A stretch of 64,000 nt of DNA, taken from the NCBI GenBank assembly GCA_017518255.1, contig JAFWVK010000053.1:1-64000 (forward strand), in the 5' to 3' direction. Position numbers and translations under genes: made by a program. This DNA is from Oscillospiraceae bacterium (lineage in GTDB: Bacteria; Bacillota; Clostridia; Oscillospirales; Ruminococcaceae). The notes beneath the pieces were generated by a model. That model saw nothing but the letters and a program-made list of their open reading frames with translations, was not told the origin of the DNA and ran no database searches. Positions within the stretch are counted from its first letter, which is position 1; every line of letters begins with the position of its first letter. This document shows, one piece after another, positions 27,349 to 37,600 of the stretch.

Positions 27349-28302
27349 ATGAAATATTATATCGGAATTGACCTGGGCGGTACGAATATTGTTGCCGGTC
27401 TGGTTGACGAAAACTATCAGATTCTCAAAAAGGTTTCGCGGAAGACGAACCGCCCGCGTCCGGCAGAGGAAATTGCCGCAGATATGGCAGCCTGTGCGCT
27501 GGATGCAATCAAAGAGGGCGGACTGACCCCGGAGCAGATTGAATGGATCGGCATCGGTACGCCGGGCATTGCGAATTCCGCGACCGGCATCATCGAGTAT
27601 TCCAACAACCTCGATTTTCACAATGTCCCGATTGTCAAGTGGATTTCGGAGGCAACCGGCAGACCGGCATTTGTCGAAAATGACGCCAATGCGGCGGCTT
27701 ACGGCGAATTTGTTGCAGGTGCGGCAAAGGGTGCAGCCAATGCGGTCTGCATCACGCTCGGAACCGGTGTCGGCGGCGGCATTATCATCGACGGCAAAAT
27801 CTATGCCGGCTCGAATTTCGCCGGCGCAGAAATCGGACATACCGTTCTAAATCTGGACGGTCCGCAGTGTACCTGCGGCAGAAGAGGCTGCTTCGAGGTC
27901 TATTCCTCCGCAACCGGTCTGATCCGAATGACCGAGGAGGCAATTGCTGCGCATCCGGAGAGCGAAATGTGCGGCATGGCTGCCGAGCACGGCAAGGTCT
28001 CCGCAAGAACTGCATTTGACTGTATGCGCAAGGGAGATGCCGCGGCAAAGGAGGTCGTGGATTTCTATATCCGCGCACTGGCAGCCGGCATCACTAATAC
28101 AATCAATATTTTCCAGCCGGATGTGCTCTGCATCGGCGGCGGCGTCTGCAATGAGGGCGACGCACTGCTTCTGCCGGTCAAAGAGCAGGTTGCAAAAGAG
28201 GTCTATACGAAGAATTCCGAGAAGAATACGGAAATCGTGATCGCAAAGCTCGGCAATGATGCCGGCATCATCGGTGCCGCATTCCTCGGCAAGGCACTCT
28301 GA
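27349..28302 (+). CDS. ROK-family sugar kinase, probably glucokinase
   Basis: 317 aa. N-terminal phosphate loop DLGGTNIVAGLVD, VENDANAAAYGE (catalytic Asp), GTGVGGG, and the ROK zinc signature CTCGRRGCFE. Phosphorylates glucose with ATP in most close relatives; other hexoses are possible. Lies 21 nt after manA, so likely cotranscribed for hexose entry. Confidence 0.9.
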   Translation: MKYYIGIDLGGTNIVAGLVDENYQILKKVSRKTNRPRPAEEIAADMAACALDAIKEGGLTPEQIEWIGIGTPGIANSATGIIEYSNNLDFHNVPIVKWISEATGRPAFVENDANAAAYGEFVAGAAKGAANAVCITLGTGVGGGIIIDGKIYAGSNFAGAEIGHTVLNLDGPQCTCGRRGCFEVYSSATGLIRMTEEAIAAHPESEMCGMAAEHGKVSARTAFDCMRKGDAAAKEVVDFYIRALAAGITNTINIFQPDVLCIGGGVCNEGDALLLPVKEQVAKEVYTKNSEKNTEIVIAKLGNDAGIIGAAFLGKAL

Positions 28303-28335
28303 ACGGCTTCAAATACCGATACCGAAAGGAATCCG

Positions 28336-28638
28336 ATGAAAGAAGTCATTTTAAGCGCTGACAGTGAAAGCACGGTCTATTCCGTTCCGGATGCCGTCGC
28401 GGATGATCTGCGCAGATACTGCATTGAATTTTGTGACAGTTGGCTGCATAACAGCCCCGATGCAGAGAAATACCGAAGAGGCGGCTGTGTCTGCTATACA
28501 GAGGCGGATTTCATCGCGTATCTGAATCAGTATGTGTTTCCGCAGGAGAAATCCGTAAAGGTGAAAAATCTGGGATGGATCGGGCAGAGGAGTGAGCTCC
28601 CTGCGGAATACGCCGGCTGCCCGTATTTTAATTTTTGA
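28336..28638 (+). CDS. Hypothetical protein, 100 aa
   Basis: A soluble, acidic protein with five cysteines. No family recognised; an N-terminal V-L-S-x-D segment and a central helical DDLRRYCIEFCDSWL. AAAGGAA lies 7 nt before the ATG. It lies between the ROK kinase and proB on the same strand. Confidence 0.65.
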   Translation: MKEVILSADSESTVYSVPDAVADDLRRYCIEFCDSWLHNSPDAEKYRRGGCVCYTEADFIAYLNQYVFPQEKSVKVKNLGWIGQRSELPAEYAGCPYFNF

Positions 28639-28684
28639 TTATCACCGAAACGCAATTTTCATATCCGAAAGGTAAGAGTTTGAA

Positions 28685-29506
28685 TTGGAACAGAACAATT
28701 TCATGCGCAGGCTCTCTGAAAGCAGGCGCATTGTCATCAAGGTCGGCACCTCGACGCTGACCCACCCGACCGGAAAAATGAACCTGCGCCGGTTTCACAA
28801 TCTGGTGCGCGTGCTGGCAGACCTGAGCAATGCGGGCAAGCAGCTCATTCTGGTATCGTCCGGTGCAGTCGGGCTCGGCGTCGGTCAGCTCGGTCTGCGG
28901 GAGCGCCCGACCGACACCCCCTCGAAGCAGGCATGTGCCGCAGTCGGGCAGTGCGAGCTGATGTATCTCTACGACCGGCAGTTCGGCAATTACAGCGTCA
29001 ATGTGGCACAGGTATTGCTGACGAAAGCCGTCCTGACAACGAACGGCGGCGTCAATGCGGGCAACTGCATGGAACGGCTGCTGGAAATGGGCGTCATCCC
29101 GATCGTCAACGAGAACGATACGGTCGCAATTGATGAGCTCGAACTGGAAATCGGCGAGAACGATTCCCTTGCCGCGATAGTCGCGGGGCTTGTCCGTGCC
29201 GATCTGCTGGTGCTGATGAGCGACATCGACGGGCTGTATTCCGCCGACCCGCACAAGGACGCGGGCGCGGAGCTGATTCCGGTTGTCTATGAAATCGACA
29301 GCTTTATTGAGGGCATTGCCGGCGGCGCGGGAACACCGAATGCACGCGGCGGCATGGCGACAAAGATTTCTGCGGCAAAAATGGCAGTCGCAGAGGGCAT
29401 CGACATGGTGATTATAAACGGCGAAAAACCGGAGCGCCTTTATGATCTGCTGCTTGAGGATAAGGCAGTCGGGACACGGTTTGTCGCGAAGAACAGGGAG
29501 GAATAA
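28685..29506 (+). CDS. proB: Glutamate 5-kinase, short form without PUA
   Basis: 273 aa. First step of proline synthesis. Motifs: IVIKVGTSTL, SSGAVGLG, NENDTVA and GGMATKISAAK. The C-terminal PUA domain of enterobacterial ProB is absent, as in many Firmicutes. The start is TTG at 28685 after AAAGG, with an ATG six codons later as an alternative. Confidence 0.94.
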   Translation: MEQNNFMRRLSESRRIVIKVGTSTLTHPTGKMNLRRFHNLVRVLADLSNAGKQLILVSSGAVGLGVGQLGLRERPTDTPSKQACAAVGQCELMYLYDRQFGNYSVNVAQVLLTKAVLTTNGGVNAGNCMERLLEMGVIPIVNENDTVAIDELELEIGENDSLAAIVAGLVRADLLVLMSDIDGLYSADPHKDAGAELIPVVYEIDSFIEGIAGGAGTPNARGGMATKISAAKMAVAEGIDMVIINGEKPERLYDLLLEDKAVGTRFVAKNREE

Positions 29507-29508
29507 TC

Positions 29509-30762
29509 ATGGCACAGCTTACGGTCAGGGAGCTCGGTGCAAGGGCAAAGGCGGTCTCCGCACAGCTTGCATCCGCATCCCCCAAGCAGAAAAATGACGC
29601 ACTTGCCGCAATTGCAGATGCGCTCATTCGCAGGACGGATGAGATTATTGCTGCAAACAGGAACGATCTTGACAATGCGGTAAAGAACAATATGTCGCAG
29701 GCGATGCAGGACAGACTGCTGCTGACGCCGGAGCGCATCAGCGGAATTGCCGGCGGCGTCCGCAAGCTGATTCAGCTCGAAGAGGTGATCGGCAAGGTCG
29801 ATGCGGGCTGGATCCGCCCGAACGGTCTGCGCATCCAGAAAACGCGCGTGCCGCTCGGTGTCATCGGCATCATCTTCGAGAGCCGTCCGAATGTGACGGT
29901 CGATGCCGCAACGCTCTGCATGAAGGCGGGCAACTGCGTGATTCTGCGCGGCGGCAAGGAGGCATTCTTCTCCAACACCTGTCTGACGGACATCATGCGC
30001 GATGCGGTCACGGCGGCAGGTCTGCCTGCAGATATCATTCAGCTTGTGCCGGATACAACCAGAGAATCCTCGACACAGCTCATGCAGCTTTCGGAGTATC
30101 TCGATGTGCTGATTCCGCGCGGCGGTGCGGGGCTCATCAATGCCGTCGCGGAGAACGCGAAGGTTCCGGTCATCAAAACCGGCGTCGGAAACTGTCATGT
30201 GTTTGTCGATGCATCCGCCGACCTTGATATGGCGGTCAATATTGTAGACAACGGCAAGACGCAGCGCCCGTCTGTCTGCAATGCCGTCGAGACTGTTCTG
30301 ATTCACCGCGATATTGCGGAGAAATTCCTGCCGCTGATGAAGGCGCGGCTGGATGCTCATAATGTCATACTGCACGGCGACAACGCTGCAATCGCGCTGC
30401 TCGGAGAATGTGTCCTGCCCGCAGATGAGGACGATTATGCGAATGAGTATCTGGATTATCAGCTTGCGGTGAAGATTGTCGCAGATGTAGATGAGGCAAT
30501 GGCGCATATTGCAAAGTACGGCACGAATCACAGTGAGTGCATTGTCACAAAGTCGCTCGAAAACGCAGAGAAATTTCAGCGCGGCGTCGATGCGGCGGCG
30601 GTGTACGTCAATGCGTCCACACGGTTCACCGACGGCGGAGAATTCGGTTTCGGTGCGGAAATCGGCATTTCTACGCAGAAGCTGCACGCCCGCGGTCCGA
30701 TGGGACTTGATGAGCTGACAACCGTGAAATATCTGATCAGCGGCGACGGTCAGATTCGCTGA
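29509..30762 (+). CDS. proA: Glutamate-5-semialdehyde dehydrogenase
   Basis: 417 aa. Reduces gamma-glutamyl phosphate. Motifs: GVIGIIFESRPNVT, ILRGGKEA, GNCHVFVD and RPSVCNAVET containing the catalytic Cys. The ATG comes 2 nt after the proB stop with AGGGAGGA upstream, a tight two-gene operon. Confidence 0.95.
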   Translation: MAQLTVRELGARAKAVSAQLASASPKQKNDALAAIADALIRRTDEIIAANRNDLDNAVKNNMSQAMQDRLLLTPERISGIAGGVRKLIQLEEVIGKVDAGWIRPNGLRIQKTRVPLGVIGIIFESRPNVTVDAATLCMKAGNCVILRGGKEAFFSNTCLTDIMRDAVTAAGLPADIIQLVPDTTRESSTQLMQLSEYLDVLIPRGGAGLINAVAENAKVPVIKTGVGNCHVFVDASADLDMAVNIVDNGKTQRPSVCNAVETVLIHRDIAEKFLPLMKARLDAHNVILHGDNAAIALLGECVLPADEDDYANEYLDYQLAVKIVADVDEAMAHIAKYGTNHSECIVTKSLENAEKFQRGVDAAAVYVNASTRFTDGGEFGFGAEIGISTQKLHARGPMGLDELTTVKYLISGDGQIR

Positions 30763-30776
30763 ACCGGTCCATACAA

Positions 30777-30875
30777 ATAAAAGCGGTATCTGCGATGGGG
30801 TATGGGGGCTCGATGTTTGCGAAGCAGATTTTGCTTTCATACAGTCCCCCTGCAAAATCTATTTTGCTTTACCCA
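30777..30875 (+). repeat. Interspersed intergenic repeat, copy 2
   Basis: Shares the 5' segment ATAAAAGCGGTATCTGCGATG with 18904-18923. The rest differs and holds an inverted pair GATTTTGC/GCAAAATC (about 30827-30861). Non-coding, between proA and the Rrf2 gene. Confidence 0.55.
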
Positions 30876-30906
30876 TTGAATTTCTCATTATATAGTATGT
30901 TATAAT
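30876..30906 (+). promoter_or_regulatory. Probable promoter of the Rrf2 gene
   Basis: TATAAT at 30901-30906 with TTGAAT at 30876-30881; the 19-nt spacer is long. AT-rich, partly palindromic sequence between the two could be a repressor site for the encoded regulator. Confidence 0.5.
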
Positions 30907-30942
30907 AAAGACATATTTCAAGGAAAAGGAGCGTGAACGCTC

Positions 30943-31380
30943 GTGAAAATTTCAACCAAGGGCAGATATGCCCTGCGGATGGTTCTGGAACTGGCTGCAA
31001 AACAGGACGAAGGTTTTGTGTCCTTAAAGGAAATCTCGGAACACCAGAATATTTCTAAAAAATATCTGGAACAGATTGTTCCGATGCTGAACAAGAGCGG
31101 CATTCTCCGCACAAACCGCGGAAACCGCGGCGGATATATGCTTGCGAAGCCCCCGCAGGAATGCACGGTCGGGGATATTCTCCGCGCAACCGAAGGCAGC
31201 CTTGCACCGGTTTCCTGTCTGGAGCTGGAGTTCAACGACTGTGAGCGTGCGGCGTTCTGTCCGACGCTGTATGTCTGGAAAGGTCTTGCCGAAGCCGTAG
31301 AGCATTATCTGGACAGCGTAAGCCTGCAGGATATTCTGAATCATCAGGCTGAGCTCGGCGGGAACGATTACTGTATCTGA
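30943..31380 (+). CDS. Rrf2-family transcriptional regulator
   Basis: 145 aa from GTG, 11 nt after AAGGAG. The winged-helix N terminus is typical (MKISTKGRYALRMVLELA, ISKKYLEQIV, NRGNRGGYMLAKPP). Three cysteines are spaced C-x7-C-x5-C (about residues 86-101), close to the C-x5-C-x5-C cluster ligands of IscR, so Fe-S sensing is possible. Targets are unknown; it is followed directly by a terminator and so is monocistronic. Confidence 0.85.
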   Translation: MKISTKGRYALRMVLELAAKQDEGFVSLKEISEHQNISKKYLEQIVPMLNKSGILRTNRGNRGGYMLAKPPQECTVGDILRATEGSLAPVSCLELEFNDCERAAFCPTLYVWKGLAEAVEHYLDSVSLQDILNHQAELGGNDYCI

Positions 31381-31390
31381 CATAAACATT

Positions 31391-31422
31391 TGAGGCACCG
31401 GCAGTTTTCTGCCGGTGCCTCA
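31391..31422 (+). terminator. Strong hairpin terminator after the Rrf2 gene
   Basis: Perfect 14-bp stem TGAGGCACCGGCAG/CTGCCGGTGCCTCA with a TTTT loop, 10 nt past the stop codon. It has no long T tract afterwards. It may serve both directions. Confidence 0.7.
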
Positions 31423-31427
31423 GTCTG

Positions 31428-31577
31428 TCAGTTACTGTTCGAGTTTTTCAGGAATGCTTTTGTGCGCCCGCTGCTTGGATTGTCGATGACGTCTGAGGGT
31501 TTGCCCTGCTCCGCAGTCACGCCGCCGTCCATAAACACCACATGTCCCGATACGCTGCGCGCAAAGTCAATTTCATG
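31428..31577 (-). pseudogene. C-terminal remnant of an amino-acid ABC transporter ATPase
   Basis: The 49 codons starting at HE read FARSVSGHVVFMDGGV, then a GKPSDVIDNP and RTKAFL ending. This is the standard C terminus of GlnQ/HisP-type polar amino acid transporter ATPases (H-loop His, VxFMDxG, EEVxxNP, RTxxFL). An in-frame stop and loss of similarity lie just upstream, so Walker A/B and signature are gone. It is a relic of a deleted transport operon. Confidence 0.75.
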
Positions 31578-31637
31578 AAATCCCGTCCTTCCTTGTTCTT
31601 TCTGTCAGTGGGGAACGGTGTTTTTATTGTAACACAT

Positions 31638-34046
31638 TTATTTTACGAAAGTCAATAGCTGCTGTTTCATCAGTGTCAGATCGGAGGCATTCAGCGTTCC
31701 GTCCCGATTCATATCACCGGCTTTCCAGTTCGCCGGATCGGTCAGTGTGCCGAGCAGATACTGCTGCAAATCTGCTGCGTCCTGCCGGTCAAATGTGCCG
31801 TCGCCGTTGAAATCGCCGAAGCTCCGCGGAAATACACTGCGGACCGTGCAGACTTCAACCCGTTTGACCGTACCGGATGCGGAAGTGATTTCAACCGCAT
31901 AAACGCCGGCTGTATCTGCATCTGCCGCAGGAACCGTATAGCTGACGGTATCTGCGCCCGTAATCGGTTCCGCACCGTGATACCACCGGTATTTTGCAGA
32001 TTCCGCATCCGCTGCCACGGAGAGCGGCAGAGAATCGCCTTCATACAGAGAAACGGTTTTTGCAGCGGTATACACCGGAAAATCACCGGTCAGAACATAC
32101 GATGCACAGCGGACATCGCTCAGCAGCTTCCAGTCATTTGCGCTGTCCTGAAGGAAAAAGCGAATGCCGGACAGCTCCGTGCCGAGCTGCAAGCCCATGA
32201 CTTCTCCGAACGGAATCCGGAATTCGACAACATGATCGCTGTGTTTTTGCAGGATTCCTGCCGGTGTGCCCTGATTGAAGTAGATAAAGCCGTTGTTTGC
32301 GTAATACAGCCAGTAATAAGTACCGGTATTCTGGTTTGTCAGCTGAATATTGAATACGGGTGCATCGCCTGTTTCCGGAAATTCTGCGGAAAGATACAGA
32401 TACCGTTCATCATTGGCAAGGTACAGAACTGCGGTATCCGAGGACGCCGCAGGCTCGGAATGCTCGCCGGCATTGGAGTGAACGCCGTCTGTGATATGCA
32501 GTCCGCTGACCGTGTAAAACTGCGGGTGTTCTGTCTCACCGAAGCGGTCCTGCGTCAGCTTTTCAGGATCCTCCGATGCGGTGATGTTCACGGTTCCGAG
32601 GAAGTTCGCTCCGAGCGCCGCATTCCAGATGCCGTCGTTTGCAAAGCGGACCGATCGGGCAGAAAGCTGCTGCACGGGGTTGTCCCCGACAGAGCATTTC
32701 AGATAGATATTCCAGTCTCCGGGTTCCAGTCCGGCGGGGAGCGCGGCGGAAACGGTTTCGGTCACGGTTTCGCAGGAGTGCCAGCCGCGGGTATCGACCG
32801 GAAGCGGCGTGCGGATATAATCCCCTCCCCTTTCAAGGAGAAGTTCGGTTTTCTGCTCTCTGACCGGAGCGGCAAAGCCGGTGTTTTCCACCCGGAAGGA
32901 CAGCTCCAGACTGCCGCCCTGTTCTGTCTGCAAGGTGTGGGAGGAGTCACGCAGTACAAACCGGTATCCGAGATGATCGCGGATGAACTTGTGGACATTC
33001 TGCCCGTAATATGCGGAATGATCGCCCTGCGGGACATCGTATTCCGCCGAAAAGGTATAATCCTTGTAAAGCTGCCAGATATTGCTGTTGATATAGCTCA
33101 GGTGCGTTTTATACATTTCGGGAATTGCGTTCTGCGGGAGATAGGTGTCATATTTCTGAGCCCATTCGAGATTGCCGGAGAATTCACCGCCGAAATAGCT
33201 GGTATCAGTCTGGTTTCCGAGCCATGTTGTTTCTGCTTCGCGGTTTGCATAGGTCCCCAGATCGCTGTCCGAGCCCATATATCCGTCATCGTACAGACCG
33301 ACCCGTGCGGCGCGGGAGCCTTTTTCCGATTTCCATTCCGCGATGTCTTTCTGTTCAATGCCTGCCCACTTTGCAAAAATATTCGGGGTGCGGACTGTCA
33401 CGGGGATCGGATCGGGAACAATGTCCAGCATCATGTCCAGCAGCTCCGCCTTGTTTTCGAGGGAACAGTATTTTCCGCCCCACTGTTCACCGTAGCATCC
33501 GACGAAGCCGGATTCCACATACATCAGAATATCCTGATAATCCTCCAGCAGCCCGCTTTCCCCGATCTGCCTGATATGTGTTTTCATCATATCGAGGGTT
33601 GCCGGCTCCGGATTCGCGGTTCCGTCATCGTCGTAGCGGAAGCGCAGTGCGATCGTACAGCCGTTTTCGCGGCAATTTGCAAATGTGCCGCGCAGGCCGT
33701 CAAAAAATGCGTCATCGAGCGGATAATCCGTACCGGGGAGATAGGTGCCGTCCTCCAGCTTGGTTCCGTTCTCGCCGCTTGAAAACGCACCGATATCCAC
33801 GAACATCAGAACAAGGCTTCCGACCGGATTCTGCACCGGCGTATTGCCCGGCTTGCAGCGGTACCAGAGTGTTGTGGTGTATCCCATTCCGGGGTTATTT
33901 ATCGTTTCGGTTGATTCCGTATAGCGGATGCTGCTGTCTGACGGAAGTGCATCTTCCGCAGACGCAGACAGCCCGAAGCCGCCGTGAAAAACGGACATCG
34001 CAAGGGCGCCGGAGATCAGGCAGCATTTGAACTTGTGTCTTTGCAT
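31638..34046 (-). CDS. Secreted dockerin protein with DUF4874/DUF4832-like domains
   Basis: 802 aa. Signal peptide (about 1-30). Residues about 35-200 match the DUF4874 pattern (NNPGMGY, ALRFRYDD) and about 200-380 the adjoining DUF4832 region (YGEQWGG, VRTPN, DGYMGSDSD). A beta-rich middle follows, then an Ig-like region (about 660-730). The C terminus is a type I dockerin with two calcium-binding repeats (DFNGDGTFDRQDAADLQQYL and DMNRDGTLNASDLTLMKQQL), which would dock it to a cohesin scaffold. Its activity is unknown; the N-terminal pair is often glycoside-hydrolase-like in fold. The ATG at 34046 is preferred because GGAG lies 9 nt upstream. Confidence 0.82.
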   Translation of the reverse strand: MQRHKFKCCLISGALAMSVFHGGFGLSASAEDALPSDSSIRYTESTETINNPGMGYTTTLWYRCKPGNTPVQNPVGSLVLMFVDIGAFSSGENGTKLEDGTYLPGTDYPLDDAFFDGLRGTFANCRENGCTIALRFRYDDDGTANPEPATLDMMKTHIRQIGESGLLEDYQDILMYVESGFVGCYGEQWGGKYCSLENKAELLDMMLDIVPDPIPVTVRTPNIFAKWAGIEQKDIAEWKSEKGSRAARVGLYDDGYMGSDSDLGTYANREAETTWLGNQTDTSYFGGEFSGNLEWAQKYDTYLPQNAIPEMYKTHLSYINSNIWQLYKDYTFSAEYDVPQGDHSAYYGQNVHKFIRDHLGYRFVLRDSSHTLQTEQGGSLELSFRVENTGFAAPVREQKTELLLERGGDYIRTPLPVDTRGWHSCETVTETVSAALPAGLEPGDWNIYLKCSVGDNPVQQLSARSVRFANDGIWNAALGANFLGTVNITASEDPEKLTQDRFGETEHPQFYTVSGLHITDGVHSNAGEHSEPAASSDTAVLYLANDERYLYLSAEFPETGDAPVFNIQLTNQNTGTYYWLYYANNGFIYFNQGTPAGILQKHSDHVVEFRIPFGEVMGLQLGTELSGIRFFLQDSANDWKLLSDVRCASYVLTGDFPVYTAAKTVSLYEGDSLPLSVAADAESAKYRWYHGAEPITGADTVSYTVPAADADTAGVYAVEITSASGTVKRVEVCTVRSVFPRSFGDFNGDGTFDRQDAADLQQYLLGTLTDPANWKAGDMNRDGTLNASDLTLMKQQLLTFVK

Positions 34047-34080
34047 GTCAATCCGCTCCTTTCCTGCTGCTAACATATAT

Positions 34081-34109
34081 AGTATAGCAGGTTGATTTCA
34101 CATACACAA
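34081..34109 (-). promoter_or_regulatory. Promoter of the DUF4874 dockerin gene
   Basis: Minus strand: TTGTGT (34109-34104), 17-nt spacer, TATACT (34086-34081), about 35 nt before the start codon. Confidence 0.55.
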
Positions 34110-34433
34110 GCAGATTTCGGTTTTTTCTGCGGATTCTACAAAAACAGAGTGCGTTTTTTTACAGATCGGACAACAGGACAGCGTCCGGTATACCGGATGC
34201 CGTTTGGGTGATGCCGGGGATTTCTGTTTTCCTATACCCCCGATTCGTTTTTGATTATATGCCAAGGCAGCTCTTTTCGCTGCGCTTTCCGTGTGCAAAA
34301 AGATATGAAACAGACGTATTATCTTTCATTTCGCATTGTATGCGTTTTGCGGTGCGGGAGTGAAAACCGCTTCCGTTTTTATCAGATTTCATAAATCAGA
34401 TTCAAATTGTCCATATAATCTTCATAATTTTCA
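34110..34433. other. Intergenic spacer between divergent dockerin genes
   Basis: These 324 bp hold no supported gene. Sequence is of mixed composition with AT-rich stretches near 34300-34430. It is the place to look for a regulator operator shared by the two divergent cellulosomal genes, but I see no clear palindrome. Confidence 0.5.
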
Positions 34434-34462
34434 TTGTAATTGACAGAGAGGTGTGCTATGAT
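34434..34462 (+). promoter_or_regulatory. Promoter of the xylanase gene
   Basis: TTGTAA (34434-34439), 17-nt spacer, TATGAT (34457-34462). The transcript would have a leader of about 220 nt before the ATG at 34693. Confidence 0.5.
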
Positions 34463-34692
34463 GAAAATGGACCTGAAAGCCCTGAGAGGGGACAGAGGGC
34501 ATAAGTGTTTGGTGTTTACAGGCTTTTTCGCACGGTTTCTGATGCTCTGATTTCGGAAGTCGGCGCGTCCGCCTCCCCTTCGGTGCTGCTCACACAGTAC
34601 CCGGACTGCAAAAACGGACGGAACGTGCAAAAGAATCCATGCGCGACAGTATGTAAAGATCAGAAACGCCATAACGATAAGGGGGAAAAATA

Positions 34693-37600
34693 ATGAAACT
34701 GAGGAAAAGGCTGACTGCCGGAGTCGTTTCGGCAGCTTGCTGTGCAAGCATCATTACCATGATGCCGCTGGCACCTTCCGTCTCAGCTGCAACCGTTGTC
34801 CGGAACGAGTTTGAAGTCAACTACGACGGCTGGTATCCGACCAACGAAGCAACTGAACTGACGGCACAGCCGGGCATCGGTTACCAGGAATCCCGCGGTA
34901 TGCTGCTTTCCAACAGAACAGATTCCGCAGACGGCGCCGCTTCCGCAAAAGGTTTTTATCTTGAAGGCGGCAAATCTTACAACTATTCTGTGAAGGTCTT
35001 CGCTGAAACAACCGAAACCTTCCGCCTGAAACTCCGTGTGCTCGACGAAAAGACCGGCAAGGAAACCATCAAGGAACTGGCTTCCAAAAAGGTTAAGGGC
35101 GGAGAGTGGGCAACCCTTTCCGCAACTTATAAGGCACCGGCAGGCAGTTACGATTTCACGATGCTGATTACAACCGACAGCACAAGCGATTTCCGCTTTG
35201 ACAACGCTGTTGTCACAACAAAGGAAGCAGTGAATACCGTTTCCGCGGCAACCGCTGAAAAGGGTCTGAAGGATGAATTCGTGGATTATTTCCGCGTCGG
35301 CAACATCCTCAACGGCGGCACGGTCGGCAATGACCGCATCAAGGCAATCATGATCAAAGACCACAATGCGATCGAGTGCGAAAACGAGACAAAGCCCGAT
35401 GCAACACTCGTTCAGAACGGCTCGACCGATAGCAATATCAAAGTAAGCCTGAGCAGATGTGCTTCCATCCTTGACTTCTGCGCACAGAACGGCATAGCAT
35501 TCAGAGGTCATACAATGGTCTGGCACAGCCAGACACCGCCCTGGTTCTTCAGACAGGGATTCAATGCAAATAACGGCTATGTTGACAAGAGCACCATGAA
35601 GACCCGTATGGGCAGCTACATCAAGAACATGTTCGATGCTTATGCAACCCAGTATCCGTCCGTCAACCTCTATGCATACGATATCTGCAACGAGGTTATC
35701 GACGACGGAACCGCAAGCTCGACCGGTATCCGCAGCAATTCTCCGTGGGTACAGGTATACAAGGACAATTCTTTTGTCAGAGATGCATTTACATTCGCAA
35801 GACAGTATGCACCGGAAAACTGCAAGCTCTTCTACAACGACTATAACGAATTTGCAGATGCAAAGCAGAACTGCATCATCAATACCATCCTGAAGCCGCT
35901 GCTTGCAGACGGTCTGATCGACGGTATGGGCATGCAGTCTCATGTCAGCGCAGCAGCAACCAATGCATGGGGCGACACAAACTCCTACCTCAAAGCAATG
36001 GATAAGTATCTGAACCTCGGCATCGAAGTTCAGGTCACTGAGCTGGATATCGCCTGTGAAGCAGGCAGATACTCCTCTTCTCAGCAGGCAGATAAGTACA
36101 AGTCAATCTTCAGCCACGCTGTTGAGTGGAACAAGTCTCATTCCTATGAAGAGGGCAGAGTTACCCTCGTTCAGGTCTGGGGCCCGAAGGACGGCAACTC
36201 CTGGGTTGACGATTACAAGGACAACAACGGCAATGTCATCGGTAAAAACAACCCGCTGCTCTATGATACAAACTATCAGCCGAAGGCTGCATACAATGCG
36301 GTTACCTCCATCATCCCGACATCTCAGTGGGGCGACGGCACGCAGTATGACGACGGCTTCGAGATCGTTCCTCCGGAAGTTGATGAGAACGGCTACTGGT
36401 TCCACTATACTTTCGAGAACGGAACCGAAAACTTCAGCGGCAGAGGCGGCTCGGAAACCATTACATCCAGCAGCTCCGCTGCATATGCAGGAAGCAAGTC
36501 CCTCTCTGTTTCGGGACGTACCTCTGCATGGCACGCTGCTACACATTCTCTGAGCGGACAGATCTTTAAGGCAGGCGAAGCATACAGCTTCAGCGTTGCT
36601 GCAAAGTATGATACCGGTTCTTCTTCCGATAAATTCCATCTGACACTCCAGTATAAGGGATCTGACGGCGAAACACATTATGATAAGATAGATACAGAAG
36701 CAGCCGTTAAGGGCGAATGGGTTCAGCTTTCCAATACAAGCTATACAATCCCCGCAGGCGCATCCGAAATGTATATCTATGTGGAAACCGATTCCACAAC
36801 GATTGACTTCTTTATCGACGAAATGATCGGCGCACCGGAAGGCACTGTAATCGCAGGCCCCGGCAAGGCACCGCAGGTTCTCCTCGGCGACGTTGACTGC
36901 GACGGCAAACTCACTGCTTCCGACCTGAGCGCTCTGAAATACGGCGCAAGAAAAGGCTTCAGCGGAAATGTCGCAAAGATCAATGCAGACGTTGACCAGA
37001 GCGGCGAGATTGATGCAGAAGATGCAAAATATCTCCAGCAGTTCCTGCTGACCATCATCGACAAGTTCCCGGTTGCTGAGCGCAAGGTTGACTGGACTGA
37101 AGCAGAAAAGCAGTTCGCAAACATCACCCTCGCAACCAGCTACAAGAAGGACAATGAGAACAACCCGATGACCACTCAGCGCTTCGGTGCAGACCCCGGC
37201 TGGATGGTCTATAAAGACAGACTTTATGTCTACACCACCAATGACGCATTTGAGTACAACAACGGTCAGTTCCGCGTAAACAGCTACGATTCCGGCACAA
37301 TCAACTGCGTATCTTCCTCCGACCTCGTCAACTGGACCGACCACGGTGCAATCCCGGTTGCAGCTCAGAACGGCAGAACCACCAACGGCGTAGCCGGATG
37401 GGCAAGCCGTGCATGGGCTCCGGATGCATGCTGGAAGACCATTGACGGCAAGGATAAATTCTTCCTCTACTTCGCAAACAGCGCAGGCGGTATCGGCGTT
37501 CTGACAGCCGACAGCCCGACAGGTCCGTGGACCGATCCGATCAAACAAGCAATGATTACGGGACGGTCTGAGAACTGCTCCGGCGTTGACTGGATGTTCG

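Noticed and set aside
31977..33782. 601-aa plus-strand ORF
   Set aside because: Antisense to the dockerin protein, whose signal peptide, motifs and dockerin repeats are clear.
36103..37548. 481-aa minus-strand ORF
   Set aside because: Antisense to the xylanase, which has unmistakable catalytic and dockerin motifs.
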